Source of the DNA: GCA-002697625 sp002697625
GTDB taxonomy: Bacteria; Bacteroidota; Bacteroidia; Flavobacteriales; BACL11
Reading direction: 5' to 3'
Length of the DNA: 20,359 bases
NCBI GenBank assembly: GCA_964004625.1
Contig: CAXFOB010000032.1
Coordinates: 1 to 20,359, forward strand
The notes under the pieces are model-generated. The model was not told where the DNA came from and did not search any database. It saw nothing but the letters and a program-made list of their open reading frames with translations. The first letter of the stretch is position 1. Each line of letters begins with the position of its first letter. Shown one piece after another: positions 6,944 to 14,326 of the stretch. The translations under genes were made by a program, and so were the position numbers.

Positions 6944-7968
6944 TTTGGGATAATAATTTCGAGTAAATCAGTATCTATTTCTTTAGAAGAAATTATCTCA
7001 CCTTCAATATTTGGAGAGCGTACTCCTTTTAAAAGTTCTGAATTTGTGTGGAAAACTCTTGCTTCATCCCATAAATTCTTATCTATAAAAGATTGCAAGG
7101 TTTTAGTTCCTCCTTCAACTATTAAAGATTGAATATTTTGTTTATATAAAACAATTAATATGTTATTAATCAATTTATTAAAATTAATTTTAATATAATT
7201 TTTGTTAGATTTTTTATGAGATTTTATTTCATTAAATATAATTGTGTCAGATTCAGAATTAAATAAGTTTAGATGTTCTGAAAGTTTTAAATTTTTGTCA
7301 ATTACAATCCTAGTAGGATTCTTCCCATTTACCTCACGAACAGTTAGTGATGGGTTATCTTTTTCAGCTGTAATCCTGCCTATTAAAATTGAATCTTCTT
7401 CTGATCTCCACTTATGTACTAATTTTTTGGATTCTTCTGAAGTCATCCACAAAGGTTCTTTTTGATCTAACGGAGCTATAAAACCATCTCTACTTTCTGC
7501 CCATTTTAAAATAATATATGGTCTTTTCTTCTCCTGTACAGTAAAGAATCGTTTATTTAAACGTCTAGATTCTTCATTTAAAACCCCAGTAATAACCTCA
7601 ATACCTGCGTTCCTCATCCTCTGTATTCCCTTACCAGCAACTTTAGAAGAAGTGTCAACACATCCAATAACTACTTTAGATATCTTGTGTTTAATAATTA
7701 AATCTGAACAAGGAGGCGTTTTTCCGAAATGAGAACAGGGTTCTAAATTAACATAAATAGTAGATTGAGAAAGAAGACTTTTATCTTTTACATTGTTAAT
7801 TGCATTTACTTCCGCGTGATGAGACCCATATTTTTCATGATAACCTTTACCGATAATTTCATCTTGATAAACTATTACAGAACCAACCATTGGGTTTGGA
7901 GTGTTTTTAGGAAAGCTTTTGCGAGCTAAATCCAAACATTTTTTAAGATAAAATTCATGATTTTCCAC
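6940..7968 (-). CDS. ribD: Bifunctional riboflavin biosynthesis protein RibD
   Basis: 342-aa cytoplasmic enzyme that deaminates the pyrimidine intermediate of riboflavin synthesis and then reduces its ribosyl side chain. The N-terminal deaminase domain (about 1-145) has the zinc motif H51-A-E53 and the pair C78 and C87 in EPCSHFGKTPPC. The C-terminal reductase domain (about 148-342) starts with RPYIILKWAESRDGFIA and contains LIGRITAEKDNPSLTVR and the VEGGTKTL motif. Length is normal. The start codon is GTG: no in-frame ATG lies nearby upstream and the ATG a few bases downstream is out of frame. An exact -7 box lies only four bases before it. No FMN riboswitch is present in the 35-base divergent gap with prmC. 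First gene of a four-gene overlapping operon. Confidence 0.93.
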   Translation of the reverse strand: MENHEFYLKKCLDLARKSFPKNTPNPMVGSVIVYQDEIIGKGYHEKYGSHHAEVNAINNVKDKSLLSQSTIYVNLEPCSHFGKTPPCSDLIIKHKISKVVIGCVDTSSKVAGKGIQRMRNAGIEVITGVLNEESRRLNKRFFTVQEKKRPYIILKWAESRDGFIAPLDQKEPLWMTSEESKKLVHKWRSEEDSILIGRITAEKDNPSLTVREVNGKNPTRIVIDKNLKLSEHLNLFNSESDTIIFNEIKSHKKSNKNYIKINFNKLINNILIVLYKQNIQSLIVEGGTKTLQSFIDKNLWDEARVFHTNSELLKGVRSPNIEGEIISSKEIDTDLLEIIIPK

Positions 7969-7972
7969 CTTA

Positions 7973-7980
7973 CAAACATA
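7973..7980 (-). promoter_or_regulatory. -7 promoter box of ribD operon, suggesting a leaderless mRNA
   Basis: On the minus strand TATGTTTG is an exact TAnnTTTG match. It ends four bases before the GTG start codon of ribD, so transcription would begin at or next to the start codon. The short gap also carries a possible prmC promoter on the other strand (TAATTTTC, 7983-7990, one mismatch). Confidence 0.5.
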
Positions 7981-7981
7981 A

Positions 7982-7999
7982 CTAATTTTCGTAAATTAG
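7982..7999. repeat. Inverted repeat in the ribD-prmC divergent gap
   Basis: CTAATTT (7982-7988) and AAATTAG (7993-7999) form a perfect 7-bp inverted repeat around TCGT. It covers the candidate prmC -7 box (7983-7990) and lies next to the ribD box. It could be an operator for a dimeric regulator, but such repeats are also frequent by chance in AT-rich spacers. Confidence 0.3.
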
Positions 8000-8003
8000 C
8001 TAC

Positions 8004-8867
8004 ATGAAAACTATATCAGATATACTTCCTTTTTTCTTATCAGAATTACAAGTTTTTTATCGAGAAAATGAAATAAAATCATTTGCTTATATTTCTATAA
8101 AACATATATTAAATATGAGTAAGTCAGACACTATAATACATTCAAAAAAAATACTAGAAGAAGATCAGATATTAAGAATCAAATCAAGTATTTCTTCTTT
8201 AAAAGAATATGAGCCTATTCAGTATATTTTTAATGAGACAGAGTTCTATAAAAGAGAATTCTATTGTATGTATGGAGCTTTAATACCAAGACCAGAAACA
8301 GAGGAATTAGTTGATTGGATTATTAGAGACAATAAAGAAACTAAGAAAAATTATTTAGATGTTGGTACAGGAAGTGGATGTATAATTATTTCATTATGTA
8401 ATAATTTAAAGGGGAATTTTACTGGAATTGATGTTAGTAGAGATGCATTGAGAGTTGCAATATCAAATAATGATAGAAATGAAACCAATGTTAATTTTGA
8501 ATGTGTGGATGTTTTAAATTATGAAGAGGATTTTTCTGTTTCTAACTTAAATGATAAATATGATGTAATAGTAAGTAACCCTCCTTATGTTTTGAATTCT
8601 GAGAAAGAACAGATGCAAAAAAATGTTTTAGATTGGGAACCTCATATTGCTTTGTTTGTTGAGGATGACGATTCATTTATTTTTTATAATAGAATTGCGG
8701 ATAGAGCTAGCAAAATCTTAAATAAAAAGGGGTTATTATATTTTGAAATAAACGAAAGATTTGGAAAAGAAATCATAGAATTACTAGAAAAAAAAGGATT
8801 TGTTAATATCGAGTTAAAAAAAGATATAAACGATAAAGATAGAATGATAAAAGCTATGTGGAAATAA
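8004..8867 (+). CDS. prmC: Peptide chain release factor N5-glutamine methyltransferase PrmC
   Basis: 287-aa SAM-dependent methyltransferase that methylates the Gln of the GGQ motif in release factors RF1 and RF2. An N-terminal helical substrate-binding domain (about 1-95) is followed by the Rossmann domain. Motif I is DVGTGSG at 119-125, and the signature NPPY for Gln methylation is N192-P-P-Y195. The family motif IPRPETEELVDWI lies just before motif I. Length matches the family (about 280 aa). The ATG at 8004 is 13 bases after a near-consensus -7 box. It is divergent from ribD, a common flavobacterial neighbour pairing as far as I recall. Confidence 0.92.
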   Translation: MKTISDILPFFLSELQVFYRENEIKSFAYISIKHILNMSKSDTIIHSKKILEEDQILRIKSSISSLKEYEPIQYIFNETEFYKREFYCMYGALIPRPETEELVDWIIRDNKETKKNYLDVGTGSGCIIISLCNNLKGNFTGIDVSRDALRVAISNNDRNETNVNFECVDVLNYEEDFSVSNLNDKYDVIVSNPPYVLNSEKEQMQKNVLDWEPHIALFVEDDDSFIFYNRIADRASKILNKKGLLYFEINERFGKEIIELLEKKGFVNIELKKDINDKDRMIKAMWK

Positions 8868-8868
8868 T

Positions 8869-8876
8869 TATTTTTG
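8869..8876 (+). promoter_or_regulatory. -7 promoter box after prmC
   Basis: TATTTTTG is an exact TAnnTTTG match that starts two bases after the prmC stop. It would start transcription at about 8881, downstream of the ATG at 8878. That argues that the next gene begins at the ATG at 8899. Confidence 0.5.
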
Positions 8877-8898
8877 AATGTTAATTAAAAATATAGAA

Positions 8899-9357
8899 AT
8901 GATTACAAAAGAAGAAGTTTTAGGGTTTCAGAAGGACTGGGGAGATGGAATAGTGAGTATGAGTACCACCTTTAAAGATGGAGGAAATTATACTGATGAA
9001 GCAATAGAATTTATTAAAAGATTATATGCTTACGAATCAGAACAGGTATTATTTAAACCAACCTTGGCTGCAGATGTTCAATTTAGATTAGATAAATTAG
9101 GAGCTCTTTCGTATTTTGTTGGGTCCAACCCAGATTATTCAGAAGATAGTGGATTTGCTATAAAAGGTTGGAATAGTGTAAAGTGGGAAAATGAAGGTAT
9201 CAAAATACTAGAAGACTGTGCTGTTTGTATGGGAAATTACTTTTTTGGAATGGAAGGTAAAGAGGATTTGAAAGTTGAATACACAATAGTGTTAAAAAAG
9301 ATAGATGGTACATTAAAAATGATTTTACACGATTCTCATTTACCTTATCAACAATAG
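8899..9357 (+). CDS. NTF2-like (SnoaL/CaMKII-association-domain type) protein
   Basis: 152-aa small cytoplasmic protein resembling bacterial NTF2-like proteins that are often mislabelled phosphoribosyl-AMP cyclohydrolase. Recognisable features from that family are an N-terminal EVLGFQKDWGDGIV helix, VLFKPTLAADVQFR, GALSYFVG, the core CAVCMGNYFF and a C-terminal strand ending in HDSHLPYQ. None of the metal-binding motifs of true HisI are present. Function is unknown; NTF2 folds act as small-molecule binding or enzyme scaffolds. I choose the second ATG (8899) because a promoter box overlaps the region before the first one (8878), and because family members usually start near this ITKEEV sequence. 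The stop is followed directly by the ligA ATG with no gap. Confidence 0.65.
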   Translation: MITKEEVLGFQKDWGDGIVSMSTTFKDGGNYTDEAIEFIKRLYAYESEQVLFKPTLAADVQFRLDKLGALSYFVGSNPDYSEDSGFAIKGWNSVKWENEGIKILEDCAVCMGNYFFGMEGKEDLKVEYTIVLKKIDGTLKMILHDSHLPYQQ

Positions 9358-11349
9358 ATGAATGTACAAGAGAGAATAGACTTTTTAAGGAAAGAGATTT
9401 CCGGACATAATCATTCATATTATGTATTGGACAATCCTTCTGTTTCAGATTTTGAGTTTGACTCTCTACTAAAAGAATTACAAAATTTAGAAAATTTACA
9501 TCCAGAATATTTTGATAGAAATTCTCCAACACAACGAGTTGGAGGATCTGTTATAGATGGATTTGTTTCTGTTCCTCACAAATACAGGATGTTGTCTTTA
9601 GGGAATACCTATTCAGAAGAGGATTTAATTGATTTTGACACTCGATTAAAAAAGATAACTGATCAACCTATTAAATATGTTTGTGAATTAAAATATGATG
9701 GTGTTTCTATTAGTCTTTCTTATAAACATGGAGAGTTAATACAGGCTCTTACTAGAGGTGATGGAACAAAAGGAGATGATGTGACATTAAATGTAAAGAC
9801 TATAAAAAGCATTCCTTTAAAATTGAAAGGAAACTATCCAAAAGAATTTGAAATTAGGGGAGAAATATTTATTCCAATCTCAGATTTCAATAAGATGAAT
9901 GAGAATAGAGCAAAAGAGAACTTAGAGCCTTATGCTAATCCTAGAAATATAGCCTCTGGAAGTTTAAAATTATTAGATTCTACAGAGGCAGGAAAAAGAC
10001 CATTAGATTGTTTTCTGTATTACTTATTAGGAGAAAATAATCCCACAACTAGTCATTATAATAATTTAAAAGAAGCTAGAAAATGGGGTTTTAAAATTCC
10101 GACAGAGATTGAGCAATTTAATGATATTAATGGTGTATTATCTTTTGTGAAAAAATGGGAAGAGAAACGAAAACACTTACCTTTTGAGATTGATGGAATT
10201 GTAATAAAAGTTGATGATGTAAACATGCAGGAAGAAATGGGCTTTACCGCTAAGTCACCTAGATGGGCAATTTCTTACAAATTTAAGGCAGAACAAGTTT
10301 CAACCAGATTAAATAAAATAACATATCAAGTAGGAAGAACAGGAGCAATTACCCCTGTAGCGAATTTAGAACCTGTTCAGCTTGCAGGAACTAGGGTAAA
10401 AAGAGCTTCTCTGCATAATGCAGATCAGATTGCAAAATTAGATATTAGAGAAGGAGATTTAGTATATGTAGAAAAAGGAGGGGAAATCATTCCTAAAGTT
10501 GTAGGAGTAGAATTAAAGGAAAGAGATTTATTTTCTTCTCCTACTATGTATATTAACTTTTGTCCGTCATGTAATACAGAATTAATTAGGAAAGAAGGAG
10601 ACTCAAAACATTATTGCATAAATTCAGATTTATGTTTACCTCAAATTATTGGTAGATTCGAGCATTTTATTGGTAGAAAGGCAATGAATATTGATAGTTT
10701 AGGATCTGAAACGGTTGAACTTTTAATAAAGAAACAATTAATTTCTACTATTTCAGATTTATATCTTTTAAAGATTGAAGACCTCTTACCATTAAAGAAA
10801 GATGGAAGGAAATGGGCAGAAAATATTATAATTGGAATTGACAAAAGTAGAAACATATCTTTTGAAAGAGTTTTATTCGCTCTTGGAATTAGATATGTAG
10901 GAGAAACCGTAGCTAAAAAACTAGCAAATCATTTTACAACAATTCACAATTTAATGAATGCTACTTTTGATCAGTTAATAGATGTTGATGAGATAGGAGA
11001 TAAGATTGCCGAATCGGTTGTAAGTTATTTTTCAGAACAGAAAAACACAATATTAATTGAAAATCTTAAATTTCATAATCTTTGTTTTATTTCTGAAGAA
11101 AAAGAAGAGTATTTATCTGATAAATTAGAAGGAATTTCTATTGTTGTTTCTGGTGTTTTCGATAATTATAGTAGAAAAGAGTTAAAAGATTTGATTGAAA
11201 AACATGGAGGTAAGAATGTTAGTTCAATTAGTAAAAACACTACTTTTGTACTTGCTGGAGATAACATGGGGCCTAGTAAAAAACAAAAAGCAGAAGATCT
11301 TGGAGTTTCCATAGTTTCTGAAGAAGAATTTATAAATAAAATTAGTTAA
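9358..11349 (+). CDS. ligA: NAD-dependent DNA ligase LigA
   Basis: 663-aa ligase that joins nicks in replication and repair using NAD+. All family domains are in order: the N-terminal NAD-binding Ia region (about 1-70, with HNHSYYVLDNPSVSDFEFD), the adenylation domain with active-site K112 in LKYDG, the OB fold (about 315-395), a four-Cys zinc finger (C402, C405, C420, C426), helix-hairpin-helix repeats (about 430-580) and a C-terminal BRCT domain (about 590-663, GISIVVSGVFDNYSRKELKDLIEKHGG). Length is normal. The ATG follows the previous stop directly, so it may depend on the upstream promoter box at 8869. Its stop overlaps the next start by one base. Confidence 0.97.
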   Translation: MNVQERIDFLRKEISGHNHSYYVLDNPSVSDFEFDSLLKELQNLENLHPEYFDRNSPTQRVGGSVIDGFVSVPHKYRMLSLGNTYSEEDLIDFDTRLKKITDQPIKYVCELKYDGVSISLSYKHGELIQALTRGDGTKGDDVTLNVKTIKSIPLKLKGNYPKEFEIRGEIFIPISDFNKMNENRAKENLEPYANPRNIASGSLKLLDSTEAGKRPLDCFLYYLLGENNPTTSHYNNLKEARKWGFKIPTEIEQFNDINGVLSFVKKWEEKRKHLPFEIDGIVIKVDDVNMQEEMGFTAKSPRWAISYKFKAEQVSTRLNKITYQVGRTGAITPVANLEPVQLAGTRVKRASLHNADQIAKLDIREGDLVYVEKGGEIIPKVVGVELKERDLFSSPTMYINFCPSCNTELIRKEGDSKHYCINSDLCLPQIIGRFEHFIGRKAMNIDSLGSETVELLIKKQLISTISDLYLLKIEDLLPLKKDGRKWAENIIIGIDKSRNISFERVLFALGIRYVGETVAKKLANHFTTIHNLMNATFDQLIDVDEIGDKIAESVVSYFSEQKNTILIENLKFHNLCFISEEKEEYLSDKLEGISIVVSGVFDNYSRKELKDLIEKHGGKNVSSISKNTTFVLAGDNMGPSKKQKAEDLGVSIVSEEEFINKIS

Positions 11350-11912
11350 TGCAAATTCAATTTTTTGAAGATATAAAACATAAAATAGGGCAGTGGGTTT
11401 TCCAAAGAGAATTAAAACAGAACAAAAGAATTAAATCTGTTTGTAATCTTGAAGATGCAAAATCTATTGGTATTTTGTTTGAAGCAACAACAAAGGAACA
11501 AATTAAGGAAATGAAGCCTTTAGTTGATTATTTTTTTGGAATGAAGAAGGACGTAAAAGCTTTTGGATATGTAAACTCTAAAAAATATGAAGAATGCCAT
11601 ATACCAAAACTTCAATTTGATTTTTTCAATGTTAAGGACTTAAATTGGTATTACAAACCTCAAAACGACTATATTAGAAACTTCCTAAAAAAGGAATATG
11701 ATATTTTGATAAATCTATCAGATAGTAAGTGTATTCCTATAAAGTATTTAGTAGCTTCTTCCGTTGCACGGTTTAAAGTAGGAAAACATGAGGATGGATA
11801 TGAAATTTATGATTTGATGATCAGGTTGGATAAAAAGGAAGATACTATGGAAAAGCTTATTTCAGAAATTTCAAAATATTTGAATATTATTAATAAAGAC
11901 AATGATTCATAA
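11349..11912 (+). CDS. DUF6913-type protein of unknown function
   Basis: 187-aa soluble protein with no signal peptide or membrane segment. I recognise it as the DUF6913-like protein that sits beside ligA in flavobacteria; no function is established. Visible features are a basic N-terminal helix (KIGQWVFQRELKQNKR), a SIGILFEATTKEQIKEM segment typical of the group, and a conserved-looking YDILINLSDSKCIPIKYLVASS stretch in the middle to C-terminal half. Start and stop overlap with ligA (TAATG) suggests coupled translation. In relatives dapA often follows, as I recall; here a small lipoprotein gene follows instead. Confidence 0.65.
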   Translation: MQIQFFEDIKHKIGQWVFQRELKQNKRIKSVCNLEDAKSIGILFEATTKEQIKEMKPLVDYFFGMKKDVKAFGYVNSKKYEECHIPKLQFDFFNVKDLNWYYKPQNDYIRNFLKKEYDILINLSDSKCIPIKYLVASSVARFKVGKHEDGYEIYDLMIRLDKKEDTMEKLISEISKYLNIINKDNDS

Positions 11913-11978
11913 ACCAAAACTATTAATTATTTTTCTCAATTACAAAACCCTCAAATAAGAAAGTAAACTTTTATTTTA

Positions 11979-12116
11979 ATGATTAGATATATAATACTCT
12001 TAATTCTTTTTTCTGGATGCTCATCTTCTAGGGTAGAAGAATATAAAGAAGAATTAAATACTAATTCGTATAAAGATTCTTTGTTTATTGATTCTATCCG
12101 AATACAAACTCACTAA
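11979..12116 (+). CDS. Small lipoprotein, 45 aa
   Basis: A short frame not easily picked up by length filters. It begins ATG ATT AGA and encodes a basic residue, a hydrophobic run (YIILLILF) and lipobox FSGC with Cys at residue 14, followed by Ser-Ser-Ser. The remaining 31 residues are charged and polar (VEEYKEELNTNSYKDSLFIDSIRIQTH). This is a textbook type II signal peptide with a tiny mature part. It follows the DUF6913 gene by 66 bases on the same strand. Its last four bases overlap the end of the convergent DPP-IV gene. Function unknown. In Bacteroidota a larger lipoprotein often sits here, so truncation is possible. Confidence 0.6.
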   Translation: MIRYIILLILFSGCSSSRVEEYKEELNTNSYKDSLFIDSIRIQTH

Positions 12117-14275
12117 AGATTTTCTAAGATGAAGTCCGTCATTTTCTTATAGAGGTGGTATCTGGTATTACCTCCATAGATTCCGTGATTCTTATCTGGG
12201 TAGATAAATAAGTCAAATTGCTTGTTTGCTCTTACCAAAGCTGAAATCATTTCCATAGTATTTTGTACATGAACATTGTCATCTGCAGAACCATGAACTA
12301 ATAAATAACTCCCTTTCAACTTATCTACATGATTAATAGGTGAGTTGTTGTCATAACCACTTGCATTTTCTTGTGGAGTACGCATGTATCTTTCCGTATA
12401 GATATTATCATAATACCTCCAGTTAGTTACAGGAGCTACTGCAATAGCCATCTTAAACACATCAGATCCTTTTGTAATCGCAAGGGAAGACATATATCCA
12501 CCATAACTCCAACCTTGTATTCCTATTCTTTCAGAATCGATATAGTCTAAACTACCAAAGTATTTTGCTGCATTTATTTGGTCAATTGTTTCGTATTTCC
12601 CTAATTCTTGATAAGTCATTTTCTTAAATTCAGCTCCTTTACCACCCGTTCCTCTATTATCTACACAAACAACAATATACCCAAGTTGATTCAGATGTTG
12701 ATACCAAAAGTAATTAAACCATCCCCAAGAATCTGTCACTTGCTGCGATCCTGGTCCGCCATATAAAAACATGTATAACGGATATTCTTTTTTTGAGTCA
12801 AAATCTGTTGGCTTCATCATCCAAGCATTTAATTCTACACCCACCTCCGTTTCAATGGTAAAGAATTCTTTTTCTGATAAATCATACTCTGAAAGAGTTT
12901 TATTAAAAGCAGAGTTGTCTTCTAAAACTTCTATTATTTCCCTGTCAGATGTTCTGTTAAGAGTATAAACAGGAGCTGTATTATGGTTTGAATAGGAATT
13001 CATAAAGTATTTCATTCCTTTACTAAAAGTAACATTATTTGTTCCTGTGATTTTTGTCATAGGAGAACCTTTTCCTAAATTAGAAGTAAGACTCATTTTG
13101 TACATTGTAGAGTGGATAGAACCACTTTCGTTAGAAGAATAATACATATAATCTTTATCATCTATTCCATAAAAGTTTGTAACCTCCCAATTTCCATTTG
13201 TAATCTGTTTCTCATTTCCATTCAGATATTTTAAATAAATATGATTGAAGCCATTTTTTTCTGAAGTCCATATAAAAGACTCTTGTTTAGTTAAATATCT
13301 TAAATTATCATGTACATCAATATAATATTGATCTGTTTCAGTAAATAATACATATGAAGACCCTTTTATATCTGAAATAATAAAATCGAGCTCATTTTGG
13401 TGTCTGTTCATCCCGTAAATAACTAGTTGAGGATTTTCTTCATTAAACCATTTTATTCTAGGGAAATATTCGTAATCTTTTTCGAATTTTAAATCTGTAG
13501 TTCTTTTAGTTTGTAAATCATATAAATGTAATGTAACTTTAGAGTTGTCTTCTCCAGTTTTTGGGTATTTAAAAACCTCTTGTGTTGGGTACAATCCCCC
13601 TTTAAATAAATCCATAGAGAATTCTTTGACATCAGATTCATCAAATCTAAAATATGCTATAGTTTCGCTATCTCCCGACCATTCAAAAGAACGGACAAGT
13701 GCAAATTCTTCCTCATAAACCCAATCAGAGGCTCCATTAATCACTTTATTTTTCTCTCCATCAAATGTAATTTGTTTTGTATTACCTAATAAGATATTAT
13801 ATATATATATATTATTTTCAAATACATATGCAATATTTTTTCCATTAGGAGAGAAAGTAGCGTACATTACCTTGTTTTCAGAAAGATTACTTATTCTTTT
13901 CGTTTTAGTGTTGTATATATAGTATACAGATTTAGTACTGTACCTGTAAATAGATTCGGTGTTAGTAGCAATTAGAATTTTATCTTCTGATTTATTAAAA
14001 GTATATTTTCCCATTCTTTTTAATCTTTCGTCCTCAGAATCCATTATAATCTCTACAACTTCTCCTGTTTCAAAAGAGTTTTTATATATCTTAATTACAT
14101 CATCACCTTTTTCTGTTGTAGTATAATGTTCTCCATCATACATGGATTTAAACCCAGAAACGCCACTTGGGTAGAACTCATAGTTTAACCAAATTTCTTC
14201 TAGTGAAACTTGTTTTTGCCCAAAAGAAGTTACGGAAATGCAAATGCAAATAAATAATATGAATGTCTTTTTCAT
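12113..14275 (-). CDS. Dipeptidyl peptidase IV (S9 family prolyl peptidase)
   Basis: 720-aa exported serine peptidase that removes X-Pro or X-Ala dipeptides from peptide N-termini, probably in the periplasm. Residues 1-19 form a signal peptide ending SFGQ. Residues ~40-480 are the DPP-IV beta-propeller with the double-Glu loop DWVYEEEF (E188-E190) that anchors the substrate amino terminus. The C-terminal alpha/beta hydrolase domain holds S590 in GWSYGGY, the Asp of HGSADDNVH (D665/D666) and H697 in KNHGIYGG. Length matches bacterial DPP-IV (~720 aa). It is a single gene, convergent with the small lipoprotein and divergent from the oxidase gene. A one-mismatch -7 box (TAAATTCG, minus 14302-14295) could be its promoter. 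Confidence 0.94.
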   Translation of the reverse strand: MKKTFILFICICISVTSFGQKQVSLEEIWLNYEFYPSGVSGFKSMYDGEHYTTTEKGDDVIKIYKNSFETGEVVEIIMDSEDERLKRMGKYTFNKSEDKILIATNTESIYRYSTKSVYYIYNTKTKRISNLSENKVMYATFSPNGKNIAYVFENNIYIYNILLGNTKQITFDGEKNKVINGASDWVYEEEFALVRSFEWSGDSETIAYFRFDESDVKEFSMDLFKGGLYPTQEVFKYPKTGEDNSKVTLHLYDLQTKRTTDLKFEKDYEYFPRIKWFNEENPQLVIYGMNRHQNELDFIISDIKGSSYVLFTETDQYYIDVHDNLRYLTKQESFIWTSEKNGFNHIYLKYLNGNEKQITNGNWEVTNFYGIDDKDYMYYSSNESGSIHSTMYKMSLTSNLGKGSPMTKITGTNNVTFSKGMKYFMNSYSNHNTAPVYTLNRTSDREIIEVLEDNSAFNKTLSEYDLSEKEFFTIETEVGVELNAWMMKPTDFDSKKEYPLYMFLYGGPGSQQVTDSWGWFNYFWYQHLNQLGYIVVCVDNRGTGGKGAEFKKMTYQELGKYETIDQINAAKYFGSLDYIDSERIGIQGWSYGGYMSSLAITKGSDVFKMAIAVAPVTNWRYYDNIYTERYMRTPQENASGYDNNSPINHVDKLKGSYLLVHGSADDNVHVQNTMEMISALVRANKQFDLFIYPDKNHGIYGGNTRYHLYKKMTDFILENL

Positions 14276-14304
14276 AATCTGTAATTTAGATTGGCGAATT
14301 TACT

Positions 14305-14312
14305 TAAATTTG
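14305..14312 (+). promoter_or_regulatory. -7 promoter box of the GlcD-type oxidase gene
   Basis: TAAATTTG is an exact TAnnTTTG match. It ends 14 bases before the ATG at 14327, giving a leader of about 8-10 bases. It lies inside the longer TTG-initiated frame from 14291, so it also excludes that start. Confidence 0.6.
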
Positions 14313-14326
14313 TACAAAATAAAAGC

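Noticed and set aside
7969..8003. FMN riboswitch ahead of ribD
   Set aside because: The gap is only 35 bases and has none of the conserved RFN elements.
14291..14326. TTG-initiated N-terminal extension of the GlcD-type oxidase
   Set aside because: It contains an exact -7 promoter box and ends at a normal ATG; the extra residues have no family match I recognise.
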